From NCBI GenBank assembly GCA_000634735.1, contig JFLG01000077.1:62001-126000 (forward strand): DNA of 64,000 nt, written 5' to 3'. The position numbers were made by a program, and so were the translations under genes. The notes under the pieces are model-generated. The model did no database searches. It was not told the DNA's origin and was given only the letters and a program-made list of their open reading frames with translations. The DNA is from Prochlorococcus sp. scB241_528N17. GTDB taxonomy: Bacteria > Cyanobacteriota > Cyanobacteriia > PCC-6307 > Cyanobiaceae. How positions within the stretch are numbered: position 1 is the first letter of the stretch; every line of letters begins with the position of its first letter. Shown here in pieces: positions 24,981 through 32,926 of this stretch.

Positions 24981-25400
24981 ATGAACTCAAAACCAGTTTG
25001 GAAAATAGAAAAAATTGTTTTACCTCAACATGCAGATCATGCAGGCGTAATGTGGCACGGTAAATATTTTAATTGGCTTGAAGAAAGCCGAATAAATGCA
25101 CTTTCAGAAGTAGGTATAAGTTATTTCGAACTAACTAAAAATGGCTTAGATTTACCTTTAATAAATACTTCAATAAAATATAAATCTCCTTTATTTCTTG
25201 GTGAAAAAATAACAATTGAGAGCGAATTCAATATTGATAAAAGTCCTAGGATTAATGTAATTTCAAAATTTCATAACAAGAAAAATGAAATCTTAACGAT
25301 TGCTGAAGTCAATTTAGTCTTAATAAATAAACTGAATTTTTCTATAATAAAAAAAAGGCCAGATTTCCTATCGGAAGCCTTTAGTAAATTAAACGGTTGA
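24981..25400 (+). CDS. Hotdog-fold acyl-CoA thioesterase (4HBT/DHNA-CoA type)
   Basis: The product has 139 residues. ADHAGVMWHGKYFNWLEESR (18-37) matches the active-site helix of 4-hydroxybenzoyl-CoA-type thioesterases, with D19 the catalytic acid; the length is right for this family. In cyanobacteria a related enzyme hydrolyses DHNA-CoA in phylloquinone synthesis; this gene is a candidate for that role, but no men gene lies nearby. Confidence 0.78.
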   Translation: MNSKPVWKIEKIVLPQHADHAGVMWHGKYFNWLEESRINALSEVGISYFELTKNGLDLPLINTSIKYKSPLFLGEKITIESEFNIDKSPRINVISKFHNKKNEILTIAEVNLVLINKLNFSIIKKRPDFLSEAFSKLNG

Positions 25401-25442
25401 AATTATTATCCGCAAATTGAACGATTTATTAATTTCTTAATT

Positions 25443-25640
25443 GTGAATATATTTCAAATTATTGATTCTTATCAATATGAAATGGAATCAAGATATCAAG
25501 AAAAATCAATGCTCACAAATCTTTTTACAGAGCATAAATTTATAGGATGGTTAGGCTTGTTTATAGTATTTTTCTCTATCTTTGCAATTTTTGTTTTTCA
25601 ATTCCTTGAGTGGGAAAGTAATGACAATAATAAAAGTTAA
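25443..25640 (+). CDS. Small single-span membrane protein
   Basis: The product has 65 residues from GTG. A polar N-terminus precedes one span (about 34-54, FIGWLGLFIVFFSIFAIFVF) and a short Asn-rich end. It lies 42 bases after the thioesterase, in the same direction. No function known. Confidence 0.5.
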   Translation: MNIFQIIDSYQYEMESRYQEKSMLTNLFTEHKFIGWLGLFIVFFSIFAIFVFQFLEWESNDNNKS

Positions 25641-25680
25641 GAAGATTTAATGCTTATAATTCAACTGAATGAATTAAAAA

Positions 25681-25932
25681 ATGGCTATCTACTTAAAAAT
25701 AACTAACCCTACAGAGGTTGTAAAAAAAAAGACCTCAAAATGGCTTACAGATATTACACCTGAAAGAATTGATAGAAAATTGGTCGAGGATGAAGTAATA
25801 AAAGGCATTATCGAGCAATTAACATTGGAAGGCATAAAAGGAGAAATATCAGCAATTAATGGGTTTGAAGTAAATGAATCTTCAGTAATAACAAAAAATA
25901 ATTTTGTTATTAGAAAAACAAAAACTTTTTAG
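25681..25932 (+). CDS. Hypothetical soluble protein
   Basis: The product has 83 residues, with Lys/Glu-rich helices (ITPERIDRKLVEDEVIKGIIEQL) and a C-terminal strand pair. No membrane span. It is 40 bases after the preceding membrane gene and 19 before the Mrr-like gene, so it may be part of that short run. No family recognised. Confidence 0.55.
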   Translation: MAIYLKITNPTEVVKKKTSKWLTDITPERIDRKLVEDEVIKGIIEQLTLEGIKGEISAINGFEVNESSVITKNNFVIRKTKTF

Positions 25933-25951
25933 ATAGAAATAAAAATCATTA

Positions 25952-26821
25952 ATGAAAATTTTTTATATTTTAATTATTTTTATCATTTTTTTAATTTCTG
26001 TAATTGTAAGAGATTATCAAATTAAAAAGAAAAAGTTAAAATTAAATAATGCTTTAAATTCCAATTTCTTTATTCAAACAATTAATAATTTAATAGACGA
26101 GAACAAATACAATTTGTTAGAGGAGAGGATCAGATTAAGGGAAATAGATGCTTACGGTAACGAGGATTATAATAAATGGATTGGCAATCCACCTCTTGAT
26201 GAAAAAGCCATTGAGAAAAATATATTTAATGGATCTAAAAGATTTAAAGAAGGTATACCATACTTCTGGGAAAAAGTAATTTTAAAAAAATTTGGAAGTA
26301 TGGAATTATTTTTCGAAAAGTGGAGATCGTATTGTAATGAAAATCCTACTATTGATGATGAGATAGTTGGATCTATTAGAAAGCTCGAGACTGAAGATTG
26401 GTTTGTTTTCATAGCAAGTCAAATAGAGAAATCATGCTTAAACCTAATAGAAAAAAACTACTCAAGTAAAAACAAAAGAAACTACAAAAAAGGTATTAGA
26501 TTTGAAAATCATTGTATGGAAATTCTCAAACAAAATGGCTGGGAAGTAAAAGAAACCCCTAATACAGGAGATCAAGGTGTTGACTTAATTGCGTCAATAA
26601 ATGATTTGAGAATATGTATACAATGCAAAGATCATGAAAAAGCCATTGGAAATAAAGCAGTTCAGGAAATTTCAGCTGGTAAATTATTTTGGAAAGGTAC
26701 ACATGCAATAATAGTCTCGAAATCTGGCTTTACAAAGTCTGCTCACCAACTAGCCAAATCAAATAAAGTGGAACTAATCAATGAATATCAATTAAAAGAT
26801 TTAGAAAAGTTTATTGTTTAA
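25952..26821 (+). CDS. Membrane-anchored Mrr-type restriction-endonuclease-fold protein
   Basis: The product has 289 residues. The N-terminal span (about 2-19) anchors it to a membrane. A helical middle region (35-170) holds Trp-rich segments. The C-terminal Mrr-cat nuclease domain (from about 180) has RFENHCMEIL (Glu185), NTGDQGVDLI (Asp211) and IQCKDHEK (Gln224, Lys226), the D-(E/Q)xK core. Similar anchored proteins in cyanobacteria are of unknown target; it could cut foreign or damaged DNA. No methyltransferase lies beside it. Confidence 0.8.
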   Translation: MKIFYILIIFIIFLISVIVRDYQIKKKKLKLNNALNSNFFIQTINNLIDENKYNLLEERIRLREIDAYGNEDYNKWIGNPPLDEKAIEKNIFNGSKRFKEGIPYFWEKVILKKFGSMELFFEKWRSYCNENPTIDDEIVGSIRKLETEDWFVFIASQIEKSCLNLIEKNYSSKNKRNYKKGIRFENHCMEILKQNGWEVKETPNTGDQGVDLIASINDLRICIQCKDHEKAIGNKAVQEISAGKLFWKGTHAIIVSKSGFTKSAHQLAKSNKVELINEYQLKDLEKFIV

Positions 26822-26826
26822 ATAGT

Positions 26827-27231
26827 TTATATCAATTGAGTTAAGCCCTCTTTGTAAAGCAAAAGTGTTGTAAAAATTCCTAAGGCCCACATTAAACCTC
26901 TAGCTGTGGGGATATTAAAGACATATGCACCAATATATAAAAAACGAAAAATAGGATGAATCAATGCAGAAATTATTGCAATATTAGAGTTAGTTAAAGT
27001 AATCAAACAAAGAAGACATGCGGGTGCATGTAGGGAAATACTTTCCCAACAATTTTGATGACACCAAACTGCTCTTTTTCCAAAAGAAGGTAATTCATCG
27101 AATAAAGCCCTTGGAGCAGACATATTTTCAACAGAATATCCCGCTTTAACTCTCCCTATAGTTAATGGAATAATTGATAATAAAACAACACCAACTGATA
27201 GACAAAGGCTCCAGGCAAAAGCTACTTGCAT
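26827..27231 (-). CDS. MAPEG-family membrane protein
   Basis: The product has 134 residues with four hydrophobic spans. It carries the MAPEG pattern RAVWCHQNCWESISLHAP (where N and E lie in the glutathione-binding region of the eicosanoid/glutathione family) and HPIFRFLYIGAYVF, the family's second conserved helix. Bacterial members lack defined substrates. It converges on the Mrr-like gene with five bases between the stops. Confidence 0.75.
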   Translation of the reverse strand: MQVAFAWSLCLSVGVVLLSIIPLTIGRVKAGYSVENMSAPRALFDELPSFGKRAVWCHQNCWESISLHAPACLLCLITLTNSNIAIISALIHPIFRFLYIGAYVFNIPTARGLMWALGIFTTLLLYKEGLTQLI

Positions 27232-27348
27232 AAGATTTAAGTAATATTATTAGCTTAATAATTGAAGCTCGTTATCGTGATAAATGAAAAATCATTACCA
27301 TAGATAAAACTTTGCAAAAAATGCTGTAATTTATAAAAAAAATCATTT

Positions 27349-27474
27349 ATGGATATTTCAAAGATAGTTTTAATTTTTGGCATAAGTTTAATAATATATA
27401 TTGCTTTTTTGTTTTTAGGATTTTTTCTTAAGAATAAAAATCTAAAGGCACAGAATCTAAAAAAAGAAGAATAG
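27349..27474 (+). CDS. Very small single-span membrane protein
   Basis: A 41-residue frame: a span (about 5-27, IVLIFGISLIIYIAFLFLGFF) followed by a Lys-rich tail ending NLKKEE. The start ATG at 27349 stands alone, and topology by positive-inside puts the tail in the cytoplasm. It is AT-rich, so chance coding cannot be excluded. Confidence 0.4.
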   Translation: MDISKIVLIFGISLIIYIAFLFLGFFLKNKNLKAQNLKKEE

Positions 27475-27605
27475 AGTATTAATAACGCGAAAATTTACTA
27501 TTTTCTCAATATTTTTATATCTTTTTGAATATATTTCATGGAAATAAAATTTGATCCAAATAATAATAAGGGATGTTTGAAATCAAATAAGACAGTTAAT
27601 ACTAT

Positions 27606-27899
27606 ATGAAAAAATTTTATAAATTTCTTAAAAGTTTTCTATTTATATCAACTTGGCTTATTTTATCCTCATTTTTAACCCAATATTGGAATACCTTTCA
27701 TTGGGAATATATTTACTTAAACTTCAGAATTATATTTGATAAAGAATTTTGGTTTGTTATAGAAAAAATTCTTTTAGGATTTGATATTGGTTACTGGTTA
27801 GAAGAAGCACTGAAATTCTTAAGTTATGAAATACCTAAAGAATCTTTTAAATATTTTCCAATTTATTTCGTATTAAAGTCTATTTGGATAAAGAATTAA
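27606..27899 (+). CDS. Small membrane-associated hypothetical protein
   Basis: The product has 97 residues. The N-terminal basic stretch precedes one hydrophobic span (about 10-26), followed by an aromatic-rich half (WNTFHWEYIYLNF, FWFVIEKILLGFDIGYW). No family recognised. It converges on the PAP/fibrillin gene at 27909. Confidence 0.45.
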   Translation: MKKFYKFLKSFLFISTWLILSSFLTQYWNTFHWEYIYLNFRIIFDKEFWFVIEKILLGFDIGYWLEEALKFLSYEIPKESFKYFPIYFVLKSIWIKN

Positions 27900-27908
27900 T
27901 TTATATTT

Positions 27909-28451
27909 TTAATAGATTTTAATAAATTCTTTAAAATTTTTGAATAAAGTCGGAGAATTTATTTTTCTTAAAACAAATAAAGTTCCTTTATCACCTCTGC
28001 AAATTCTGAGATTATTACTTAAATAAGTTATCTCTAACCACCCTAATTGTTCATTATTTATTTCTTTCATTGCCTTTATATTTTTTCTTCCAAATTTAGG
28101 CCCTATAAAACCTGCATGTGTAAATTTTACCCCAATTCTTTTTTCATTTATATAATAAAGACTTATTAAAATTCCAGTACCAATAATTGATCTTATTCCT
28201 CTCGGCTTAAGTAGATTAAGACCATTTAAATTAAAGGGATCAAGTATTTGAAGGTTATCAATAAAAGGTGAATATTTTAAAAAAGGACTATTAGAACTAC
28301 TCCACCGAAGCTCCCATACGCCCTTTAAATCATTTCTATTTTTGCTGAAGGAAAAATTATGACCAATTTCAAGTTGTTCGGCAATAGTACGTATACTCTC
28401 TGAATTTGGAGATTTAAGAAGTAAATTTAATAAATCATCTCCGGAATACAT
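27909..28451 (-). CDS. PAP/fibrillin-family protein
   Basis: The product has 180 residues. It has the plastid lipid-associated protein/fibrillin plan: helical N-terminus (ELLLKSPNS-like), then LKGVWELRWSSSNSPF (43-58), a conserved beta strand block, and the C-terminal LRICRGDKGTLFVLRK. The family is tied to thylakoid lipid bodies or photoprotection in cyanobacteria and plastids. A second member lies at 30879. Confidence 0.8.
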   Translation of the reverse strand: MYSGDDLLNLLLKSPNSESIRTIAEQLEIGHNFSFSKNRNDLKGVWELRWSSSNSPFLKYSPFIDNLQILDPFNLNGLNLLKPRGIRSIIGTGILISLYYINEKRIGVKFTHAGFIGPKFGRKNIKAMKEINNEQLGWLEITYLSNNLRICRGDKGTLFVLRKINSPTLFKNFKEFIKIY

Positions 28452-28529
28452 CTGATAACCGCTTAATATATAACTAAGGATAAATACTTACCTCTTTGTG
28501 CTATATTCTACCCAGAATATGTTGATTTG

Positions 28530-28814
28530 ATGACAAAGAGCTATTGGCTAAAGAAAATTTCAATTCCAAATGCTGATTTATTTCTGGAATATATTAGGAC
28601 AGTATTACCTTGGATTAAATCTGTGGGTGGAGTAATAGTAAAAAGAGATTTGATACAAGAATCAACCTCAAATGAATGGGACGGAGGGCAGCTTGGATTA
28701 GTAATAGAATTCGAATCAAAATTTGCTGCTAAAAAAGCATTTTATTCTGAAGTATTTCAAAAATATCTGCAGTCCAGAGATTTAATGGAACTAGTTACTA
28801 TAAGTACTCTTTAG
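28530..28814 (+). CDS. Hypothetical protein, DUF1330-like
   Basis: From the ATG at 28530 the product has 94 residues; a TTG three bases upstream is also in frame. It has the ferredoxin-like plan of DUF1330: LFLEYIRTVLPWIKSVGGVIVKRD, then QLGLVIEFESKFAAKKAFYSEVFQKYLQSRD, where the last helix motif is the hallmark. It is divergent from the PAP/fibrillin gene, sharing a short promoter region. Function unknown. Confidence 0.6.
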   Translation: MTKSYWLKKISIPNADLFLEYIRTVLPWIKSVGGVIVKRDLIQESTSNEWDGGQLGLVIEFESKFAAKKAFYSEVFQKYLQSRDLMELVTISTL

Positions 28815-28949
28815 AAATTAACCAATAGCGATCTCACACAAACAACTTATAAGTATTTATTACTATTAAATTATTTATGTAATATTTATAACTTCACTAG
28901 CAATAGCATATTTTGCAAAATTTAATTGTAAAAGTAATCCGTTAATCAA

Positions 28950-29129
28950 ATGAACTATTCAACAGAAAAGGACGATTATTTGATGACAACTCCATATACA
29001 AAAAAAATTCAGCAAAAATTTGAAAAGGTTAAATCTTTTTTAGAGCAAAATGGATTTAATCCTTCATCAGAGAGCTTAATGCAAGATATAGTTAGCTCAG
29101 AAGAATATATTGCTAAAAATGGCTTATAA
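28950..29129 (+). CDS. Small hypothetical protein
   Basis: A 59-residue frame, soluble and helical (TKKIQQKFEKVKSFLEQNGF, then SLMQDIVSSEEYIAKNG). Reading from ATG 28950; the gene ends five bases before the stop of the convergent Psb34-like gene. No family recognised, but the balanced codon use supports coding. Confidence 0.5.
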   Translation: MNYSTEKDDYLMTTPYTKKIQQKFEKVKSFLEQNGFNPSSESLMQDIVSSEEYIAKNGL

Positions 29130-29133
29130 AATA

Positions 29134-29313
29134 TCAGAATATATTCAGAGTCCTTAAATAATAAAAACCGCCTATTAGAAAAGGTAATAATATTCCAATA
29201 AATAAAAATATGGATTTCTTTGATTCGCCTTCTGATATGGGGTTAATTTCTGGTTCAATTGCAAAACCATTTTGTCTACCACCGCTTTCGGTTGTATAAC
29301 CTTTTTTATTCAT
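29134..29313 (-). CDS. Psb34-like small PSII-assembly protein (Ssl1498-type)
   Basis: The product has 59 residues. The N-terminal GYTTESGGRQNGFAIEPEI (5-23) is the motif shared by Psb34 and high-light-inducible proteins (GGR-x-N-x-FA-x-EP). It is followed by one span (about 34-53), with no ExxNGR chlorophyll-binding motif, so it is Psb34-like rather than an Hlip. Psb34 binds CP47 assembly complexes in model cyanobacteria. The role here is inferred from similarity by eye. Confidence 0.6.
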   Translation of the reverse strand: MNKKGYTTESGGRQNGFAIEPEINPISEGESKKSIFLFIGILLPFLIGGFYYLRTLNIF

Positions 29314-29316
29314 AAG

Positions 29317-29338
29317 AAAAATAATCTAAGCAGATTAT
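29317..29338 (-). terminator. Possible terminator upstream of the Psb34-like gene
   Basis: On the minus strand ATAATCT and AGATTAT pair across a four-base loop, followed by four T. It lies between the 44-residue gene and the Psb34-like gene, so it could end the former or attenuate the latter. A short stem makes the call weak. Confidence 0.35.
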
Positions 29339-29398
29339 CTCATGTAAAAACTTATTTAAAAAAATTTTTTACATTTAGAATTAAACTAATTTTGAGAT

Positions 29399-29533
29399 CT
29401 AATAATTGATTTCAATCTGAGATTTCAATTTAGCGGCTTTTTTTAAAAGACCTACAACTTCCTTACGGCCAGTAGCAAACTCAGCCTTATTAAGTAACTC
29501 GCTATATTTTTTTGTAATTTCTCTATGGTTCAT
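29399..29533 (-). CDS. Small hypothetical helical protein
   Basis: A 44-residue frame starting MNHREITKKYSELLNKAEF and continuing ATGRKEVVGLLKKAAKLKSQI. It is basic and helical. It sits between the Psb34-like gene and the Lys-rich membrane protein, in the same direction. The codon use and conserved look suggest a real gene. Function unknown. Confidence 0.5.
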   Translation of the reverse strand: MNHREITKKYSELLNKAEFATGRKEVVGLLKKAAKLKSQIEINY

Positions 29534-29619
29534 TTTGAATGTTATATTCCATAAATTATAAAGTTACTAAAAATATTTTTTGTATAAAAGATATCAAAAT
29601 AAAGTTTAAGTACCTTTAC

Positions 29620-29922
29620 CTATTTAAACCAACCTTTTTTCTTTGTTTTAATCTCTTCTTTAAAAACTTCTTTTTTTCTTCCAAATAATCCCTTTTTTTG
29701 GACTGGTAAATTCTCTTCAACAGGTTTAGATTTTCTGTTAAATAAGCCTTTTTTTGTTCCTTTTTTAATTGATTCTTTTGTATCGGAAATCTTTGTTTTT
29801 TTAGGATTTGATTTTGAATTTTTAGGTTTTCTATCTGCGAATAAAGTTTGATATACAAAAAAACCAAAAACAGCAAAAAAGCCTAATGCCTGTACTAGAG
29901 CAGTTCCAAGATTTTCAAACAT
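29620..29922 (-). CDS. Membrane protein with repeated basic LFxRK motifs
   Basis: The product has 100 residues. One N-terminal span (about 5-28) is followed by a long, very Lys-rich tail with repeated motifs KKGLFNRK, KKGLFGRK and KKKGWFK. The gene starts at 29922, directly against the stop of the small secreted protein gene (29923), so both are probably co-transcribed. It may bind nucleic acid or acidic partners through the basic tail. Function unknown. Confidence 0.55.
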   Translation of the reverse strand: MFENLGTALVQALGFFAVFGFFVYQTLFADRKPKNSKSNPKKTKISDTKESIKKGTKKGLFNRKSKPVEENLPVQKKGLFGRKKEVFKEEIKTKKKGWFK

Positions 29923-30108
29923 TTAGGCCTCAACTTTGTATAGTGATTCTTTTTCTTTAGCTTCTATACATTTTTTATCGTCAGACAAGCATTCAATTTC
30001 TGCCTTCTTCTCAGTATGAGCACTGCAACCACCTGCATTTGCATTAGATATTGAAAACAAAGTTAGTGCCCCTAAAATTAAGGCGCATGAGGTGTAAATC
30101 GGTTTCAT
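29923..30108 (-). CDS. Small secreted protein with GGC motif
   Basis: From the ATG at 30108 the product has 61 residues; a longer reading to 30144 exists. A signal peptide (SCALILGALTLFSISNANA) is followed by GGCSAHTEKK and two further Cys (IECLSDDKKC). The protein at 43771-43992 also has a signal peptide followed by GGC and His. Possibly metal- or redox-binding; function unknown. Its stop is adjacent to the start of the next gene. Confidence 0.6.
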   Translation of the reverse strand: MKPIYTSCALILGALTLFSISNANAGGCSAHTEKKAEIECLSDDKKCIEAKEKESLYKVEA

Positions 30109-30193
30109 GAGTTTTATTTTTATTATGGAAAAATAATTTCCCAATTGCGAAGATAATCTTCTCTTCTGCTAAAGATATCCTCTTTTTATATAT

Positions 30194-30373
30194 CTATTTG
30201 TAGTAATTAACTAAATCGATAATTAATATTGCTAGTAATGAAAAACCTAAAATGAAAGGTAAATAAGGATATTTATTTAAAATTTTGTTTAGTTGATTTT
30301 TCGATGTTTGTTTTTCCTTTTTCTTTTCTCTAGGTGGTAAGCCTAACTCTTCCCTTCTCTTAGCTTCTCCCAT
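30194..30373 (-). CDS. DUF2839-like small membrane protein
   Basis: From the ATG at 30373 the product has 59 residues, beginning MGEAKRREELGLPPREKKK, which is the DUF2839 signature in cyanobacteria. The C-terminal half is a single span (about 36-54). An in-frame upstream extension to 30406 lacks support. Function unknown. Confidence 0.7.
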   Translation of the reverse strand: MGEAKRREELGLPPREKKKEKQTSKNQLNKILNKYPYLPFILGFSLLAILIIDLVNYYK

Positions 30374-30498
30374 AATTTTTAAACTATTTAAGACTATTTT
30401 ATACACTTAGAAAAAGTAGTGTATTGATCTTGATGTAAATTATTAACGGTTAATTTAGTTTAAATTTTGGATATATTAAAAATATACAAAAAAATTTC

Positions 30499-30606
30499 AT
30501 GATAGAAGTAGTTTGGTCAGTAAATATAATGATTGCAATTCTGATTATTGGCGTTGCCTGGGTTCTTTATTACATATTTACTTATGATCAAAAATTTACT
30601 TCCTAA
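30499..30606 (+). CDS. Very small single-span membrane protein
   Basis: A 35-residue frame: a span (about 7-28) and short tail FTYDQKFTS. It precedes the Nif11-like gene by four bases, in the same direction, suggesting co-transcription. Size is similar to photosynthetic small subunits, but no match can be named. Confidence 0.5.
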   Translation: MIEVVWSVNIMIAILIIGVAWVLYYIFTYDQKFTS

Positions 30607-30610
30607 ATAA

Positions 30611-30793
30611 ATGTCAGATAAAGATCTAAGTAATTTTCTAAAAAAAATAGAGCAACTTAATCAAATTGCTGAGCTAATAAAAAATAATCCTAGTAAAAAG
30701 TTATCCCTTTCAAAATGCAAGAATCATGATGAAGTAATTAGATTAACCACTGAATGGGGTTTTGATATTGGTAAAAGGTGGGGAGAATATTAA
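30611..30793 (+). CDS. Nif11-domain-like small protein
   Basis: The product has 60 residues: MSDKDLSNFLKKIEQLNQIAEL, then KCKNHDEVIRLTTEWGFDIGKRWGEY. The helical plan and the C-terminal [IV]-x-x-[TA]-x-x-x-GF motif match the Nif11 family. There is no GG leader site and no lanthipeptide synthetase nearby, so it is probably not a peptide precursor. Function unknown. Confidence 0.6.
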   Translation: MSDKDLSNFLKKIEQLNQIAELIKNNPSKKLSLSKCKNHDEVIRLTTEWGFDIGKRWGEY

Positions 30794-30878
30794 TTGATTT
30801 TATTACCAGCATTATTAAAAATGCCATCAACTTCAAATTAAATTCCTAAGATTAATTAGTATTACTTGTATTGGAGTT

Positions 30879-31649
30879 ATGAAAGAAATTGGAGAGATAA
30901 AGTCAAATATATATAAAATAGCTGCTGTTACAGATAGAGGGCAAAGATTAAATAAATTAATTTCTCCTATGTATGAGGAAAAAGCTAATGAAATGGATGA
31001 ATTGATTGATGCTCTTAAAGACTTTAGTTTTGAAATATCAGAAAAATTATTGTCTGGAGAGTGGGAATTGATTTTTTCTAATGTTGAATTATTTCGAAGT
31101 TCTCCTTTCTTCCTTGCTATTGAAAAGGCATTAAATGATGAATTTAAAAGTAATCTTTTTTTTAAATTACATCAATTGCAAGTAGGATCCTTTGGCATAT
31201 CAACTATTGGGAGAATTGCTCAAAAGATTGATTTTGAAAAAAAAGAATTTATATCTACTTTTGACACTACAATATTCGGGCTCACAACGATTCCTATCTT
31301 AGGTTGGTTCAAATTGTTGCCTACTTTTGGTGGAAGAGTAATTACCCTAGCAAGTGATTTAGTTTTAAGAAATAATTTACTTGATATGAACTTACAAAAG
31401 ACAAAAGTTTCCAAAGTTGATGGACTTAATAAAATTCCATTATTTAGTGAATTACTTATGGATAGATGGTATCCAGTTAAAGAGGTATGGAATAAGTTGC
31501 CTTGGAATAAAGAATCGCCAAATTGCCAAGTTTCAATTGTATATTTAGACGATGAAATGAGAATTATGCAGGATATGTATGGGTCTATTTTTATTTATAT
31601 AAGGCCTTCAATTTCCTTGTTGAATTCAAATAAAATCTCTAATAATTAA
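30879..31649 (+). CDS. PAP/fibrillin-family protein
   Basis: The product has 256 residues. LLSGEWELIFSNVELFRSSPFF (about 56-77) is the first conserved block, FKLHQLQVGSFGIS and FGLTTIPILGWFKL follow, and the end has VYLDDEMRIMQDMYGSIFIYIRP, matching the family's terminal strands. It is longer than the other member at 27909. Both are probably thylakoid-associated. Confidence 0.75.
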   Translation: MKEIGEIKSNIYKIAAVTDRGQRLNKLISPMYEEKANEMDELIDALKDFSFEISEKLLSGEWELIFSNVELFRSSPFFLAIEKALNDEFKSNLFFKLHQLQVGSFGISTIGRIAQKIDFEKKEFISTFDTTIFGLTTIPILGWFKLLPTFGGRVITLASDLVLRNNLLDMNLQKTKVSKVDGLNKIPLFSELLMDRWYPVKEVWNKLPWNKESPNCQVSIVYLDDEMRIMQDMYGSIFIYIRPSISLLNSNKISNN

Positions 31650-31776
31650 TACATTGAATAATAATTTTGTAATTTATAAAAAAAACCATTAAAAATTTAT
31701 TTTAAAGATTAATTAATAAAAACATTTCACATCTTAAATACAAATAAGTTATGTTCATAATGAACATTTTTTTATT

Positions 31777-32091
31777 ATGCTTAGAAATCAAGAAAAAAAT
31801 TCAGTTATCAGAGGAATATTTCTAATAGGAGGTTGGGGCTTAGGTCTAGACAGATTCTACGAAGGAGATAAAAAAGGTGGCTTTTTATCAATCATTGGTT
31901 GGAGTATCACATTTTTTAGCTTTATTTTTCTTAAATGTTCAGGTTATGAATATGCTGAGGGTGTGAAAAATTATTCAGATTATTCCCCTAACCCTTTAAT
32001 AGTATTACCTTTACTGGCAGGAGCATATGGCGGCTTTCTAATAATTAAGAAGGCATTTAGATTAGCAAAGCAATTTGAGAATGCTGAATAA
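31777..32091 (+). CDS. TM2-like domain membrane protein
   Basis: The product has 104 residues. FLIGGWGLGLDRFYEGDKKGGFLSI (15-39) resembles the TM2 motif (GxxGxDRFYxGxxxxG) between two spans. A third hydrophobic stretch (about 70-88) follows. Family members are bound to the membrane, with unknown role. Confidence 0.65.
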   Translation: MLRNQEKNSVIRGIFLIGGWGLGLDRFYEGDKKGGFLSIIGWSITFFSFIFLKCSGYEYAEGVKNYSDYSPNPLIVLPLLAGAYGGFLIIKKAFRLAKQFENAE

Positions 32092-32109
32092 TAATACCAG
32101 CAGGCAAAT

Positions 32110-32271
32110 TCAAGATAATAATCCGGATCCTTTCAAATAAAATTTAAATAAAAGAATTACAAAAAGGTTTACTATTGCTAAGGCTACTAAACCATTTCTG
32201 TTTTTTACATCTAATTTTTTGACTAAATTAGAAAGATAAACGACTGGATTTTCTGGCTCTTTATTATCCAA
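32110..32271 (-). CDS. Small single-span membrane protein
   Basis: A 53-residue frame from a TTG start. A polar N-terminus (DNKEPENPVVYLSNLVKKLD) precedes one span (about 28-45). The gene is in a gap between the TM2-like gene and the acidic membrane protein. Probability of coding is moderate. Confidence 0.4.
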   Translation of the reverse strand: MDNKEPENPVVYLSNLVKKLDVKNRNGLVALAIVNLFVILLFKFYLKGSGLLS

Positions 32272-32367
32272 ATTTTATTTAAATATTAATTTGACAAGAA
32301 AATATCACAGTTTCATTTGAAGAATCAAAATTGTAAAGATGATTATCCAAAAAGAAATAAATAATTT

Positions 32368-32742
32368 CTAACCCATAATTCCAGCATTTCTTAAAAACGC
32401 TTTCCCCATATTGCCAATTACAAAAAATAGAGACAAATTAATTAAAAGGATTATTAATAATGCCAACATTTTATAGTTTGGATTAGTTGAAATGCCATCA
32501 AATCCATTATTAAGAAATCTTTTAAAAAGTGATTTTTCAATTTTTGGTTTTTGTTGCTCAGAATCAAGTTTTACTTTTTCTTCTAAAGAATCTTGACTAC
32601 TTGCTTTCTCTAGAAACTCTGTAAATGCTTTAACATTTTCTTCTTTTTTAATGCCCTCATTAAGATTTTTATTGTCTTCATTCAAATTGGGGGACGATTC
32701 GATTGAATTATTTTCTTCAGGATTAAGTTTTGAATCTTCCAA
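32368..32742 (-). CDS. Acidic single-span membrane protein
   Basis: The product has 124 residues. An Asn/Glu/Ser-rich, disordered N-terminal part (1-65) and a basic stretch (KPKIEKSLFKRFLNNG) precede one span (about 92-111). A promoter and terminator hairpin in the 5' flank (32777-32833) suggest attenuation or a separate sRNA. Function unknown. Confidence 0.55.
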   Translation of the reverse strand: MEDSKLNPEENNSIESSPNLNEDNKNLNEGIKKEENVKAFTEFLEKASSQDSLEEKVKLDSEQQKPKIEKSLFKRFLNNGFDGISTNPNYKMLALLIILLINLSLFFVIGNMGKAFLRNAGIMG

Positions 32743-32776
32743 ATTAGTATTAAATGCTAGGAATATATTACACCAT

Positions 32777-32811
32777 AAAAAAAACCCACTCGATCAATTG
32801 AAGAGAGGGTT
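32777..32811 (-). terminator. Rho-independent terminator
   Basis: Nine-position stem (one mismatch) with a T8 tail on the minus strand. The T-tract occupies 32777-32784. Confidence 0.6.
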
Positions 32812-32821
32812 AGCTAAGGTT
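32777..32821 (-). ncRNA. Candidate leader/attenuator or tiny sRNA
   Basis: On the minus strand a -10-like TATAAG (32828-32833) is followed by about 45 bases ending in a hairpin, AACCCTCTC against GAGTGGGTT (one mismatch), then eight T. This is an intrinsic terminator 34 bases upstream of the 32368-32742 gene start. The transcript could be a short sRNA or a terminated leader of that gene. Confidence 0.4.
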
Positions 32822-32926
32822 AAAGTTCTTATATACACATAATATTTGATTTTGATTAAGTTTGCGGTTTTAGCATAATGAAGTTTTAATTTAGATTAAA
32901 TTCAAGATGATTTTTTTATAGTAAAT

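Noticed and set aside
29616-29876. Lys-rich minus-strand frame of 86 residues
   Set aside because: It is another frame of the 29620-29922 gene, which has the clear membrane span and repeated basic motifs.
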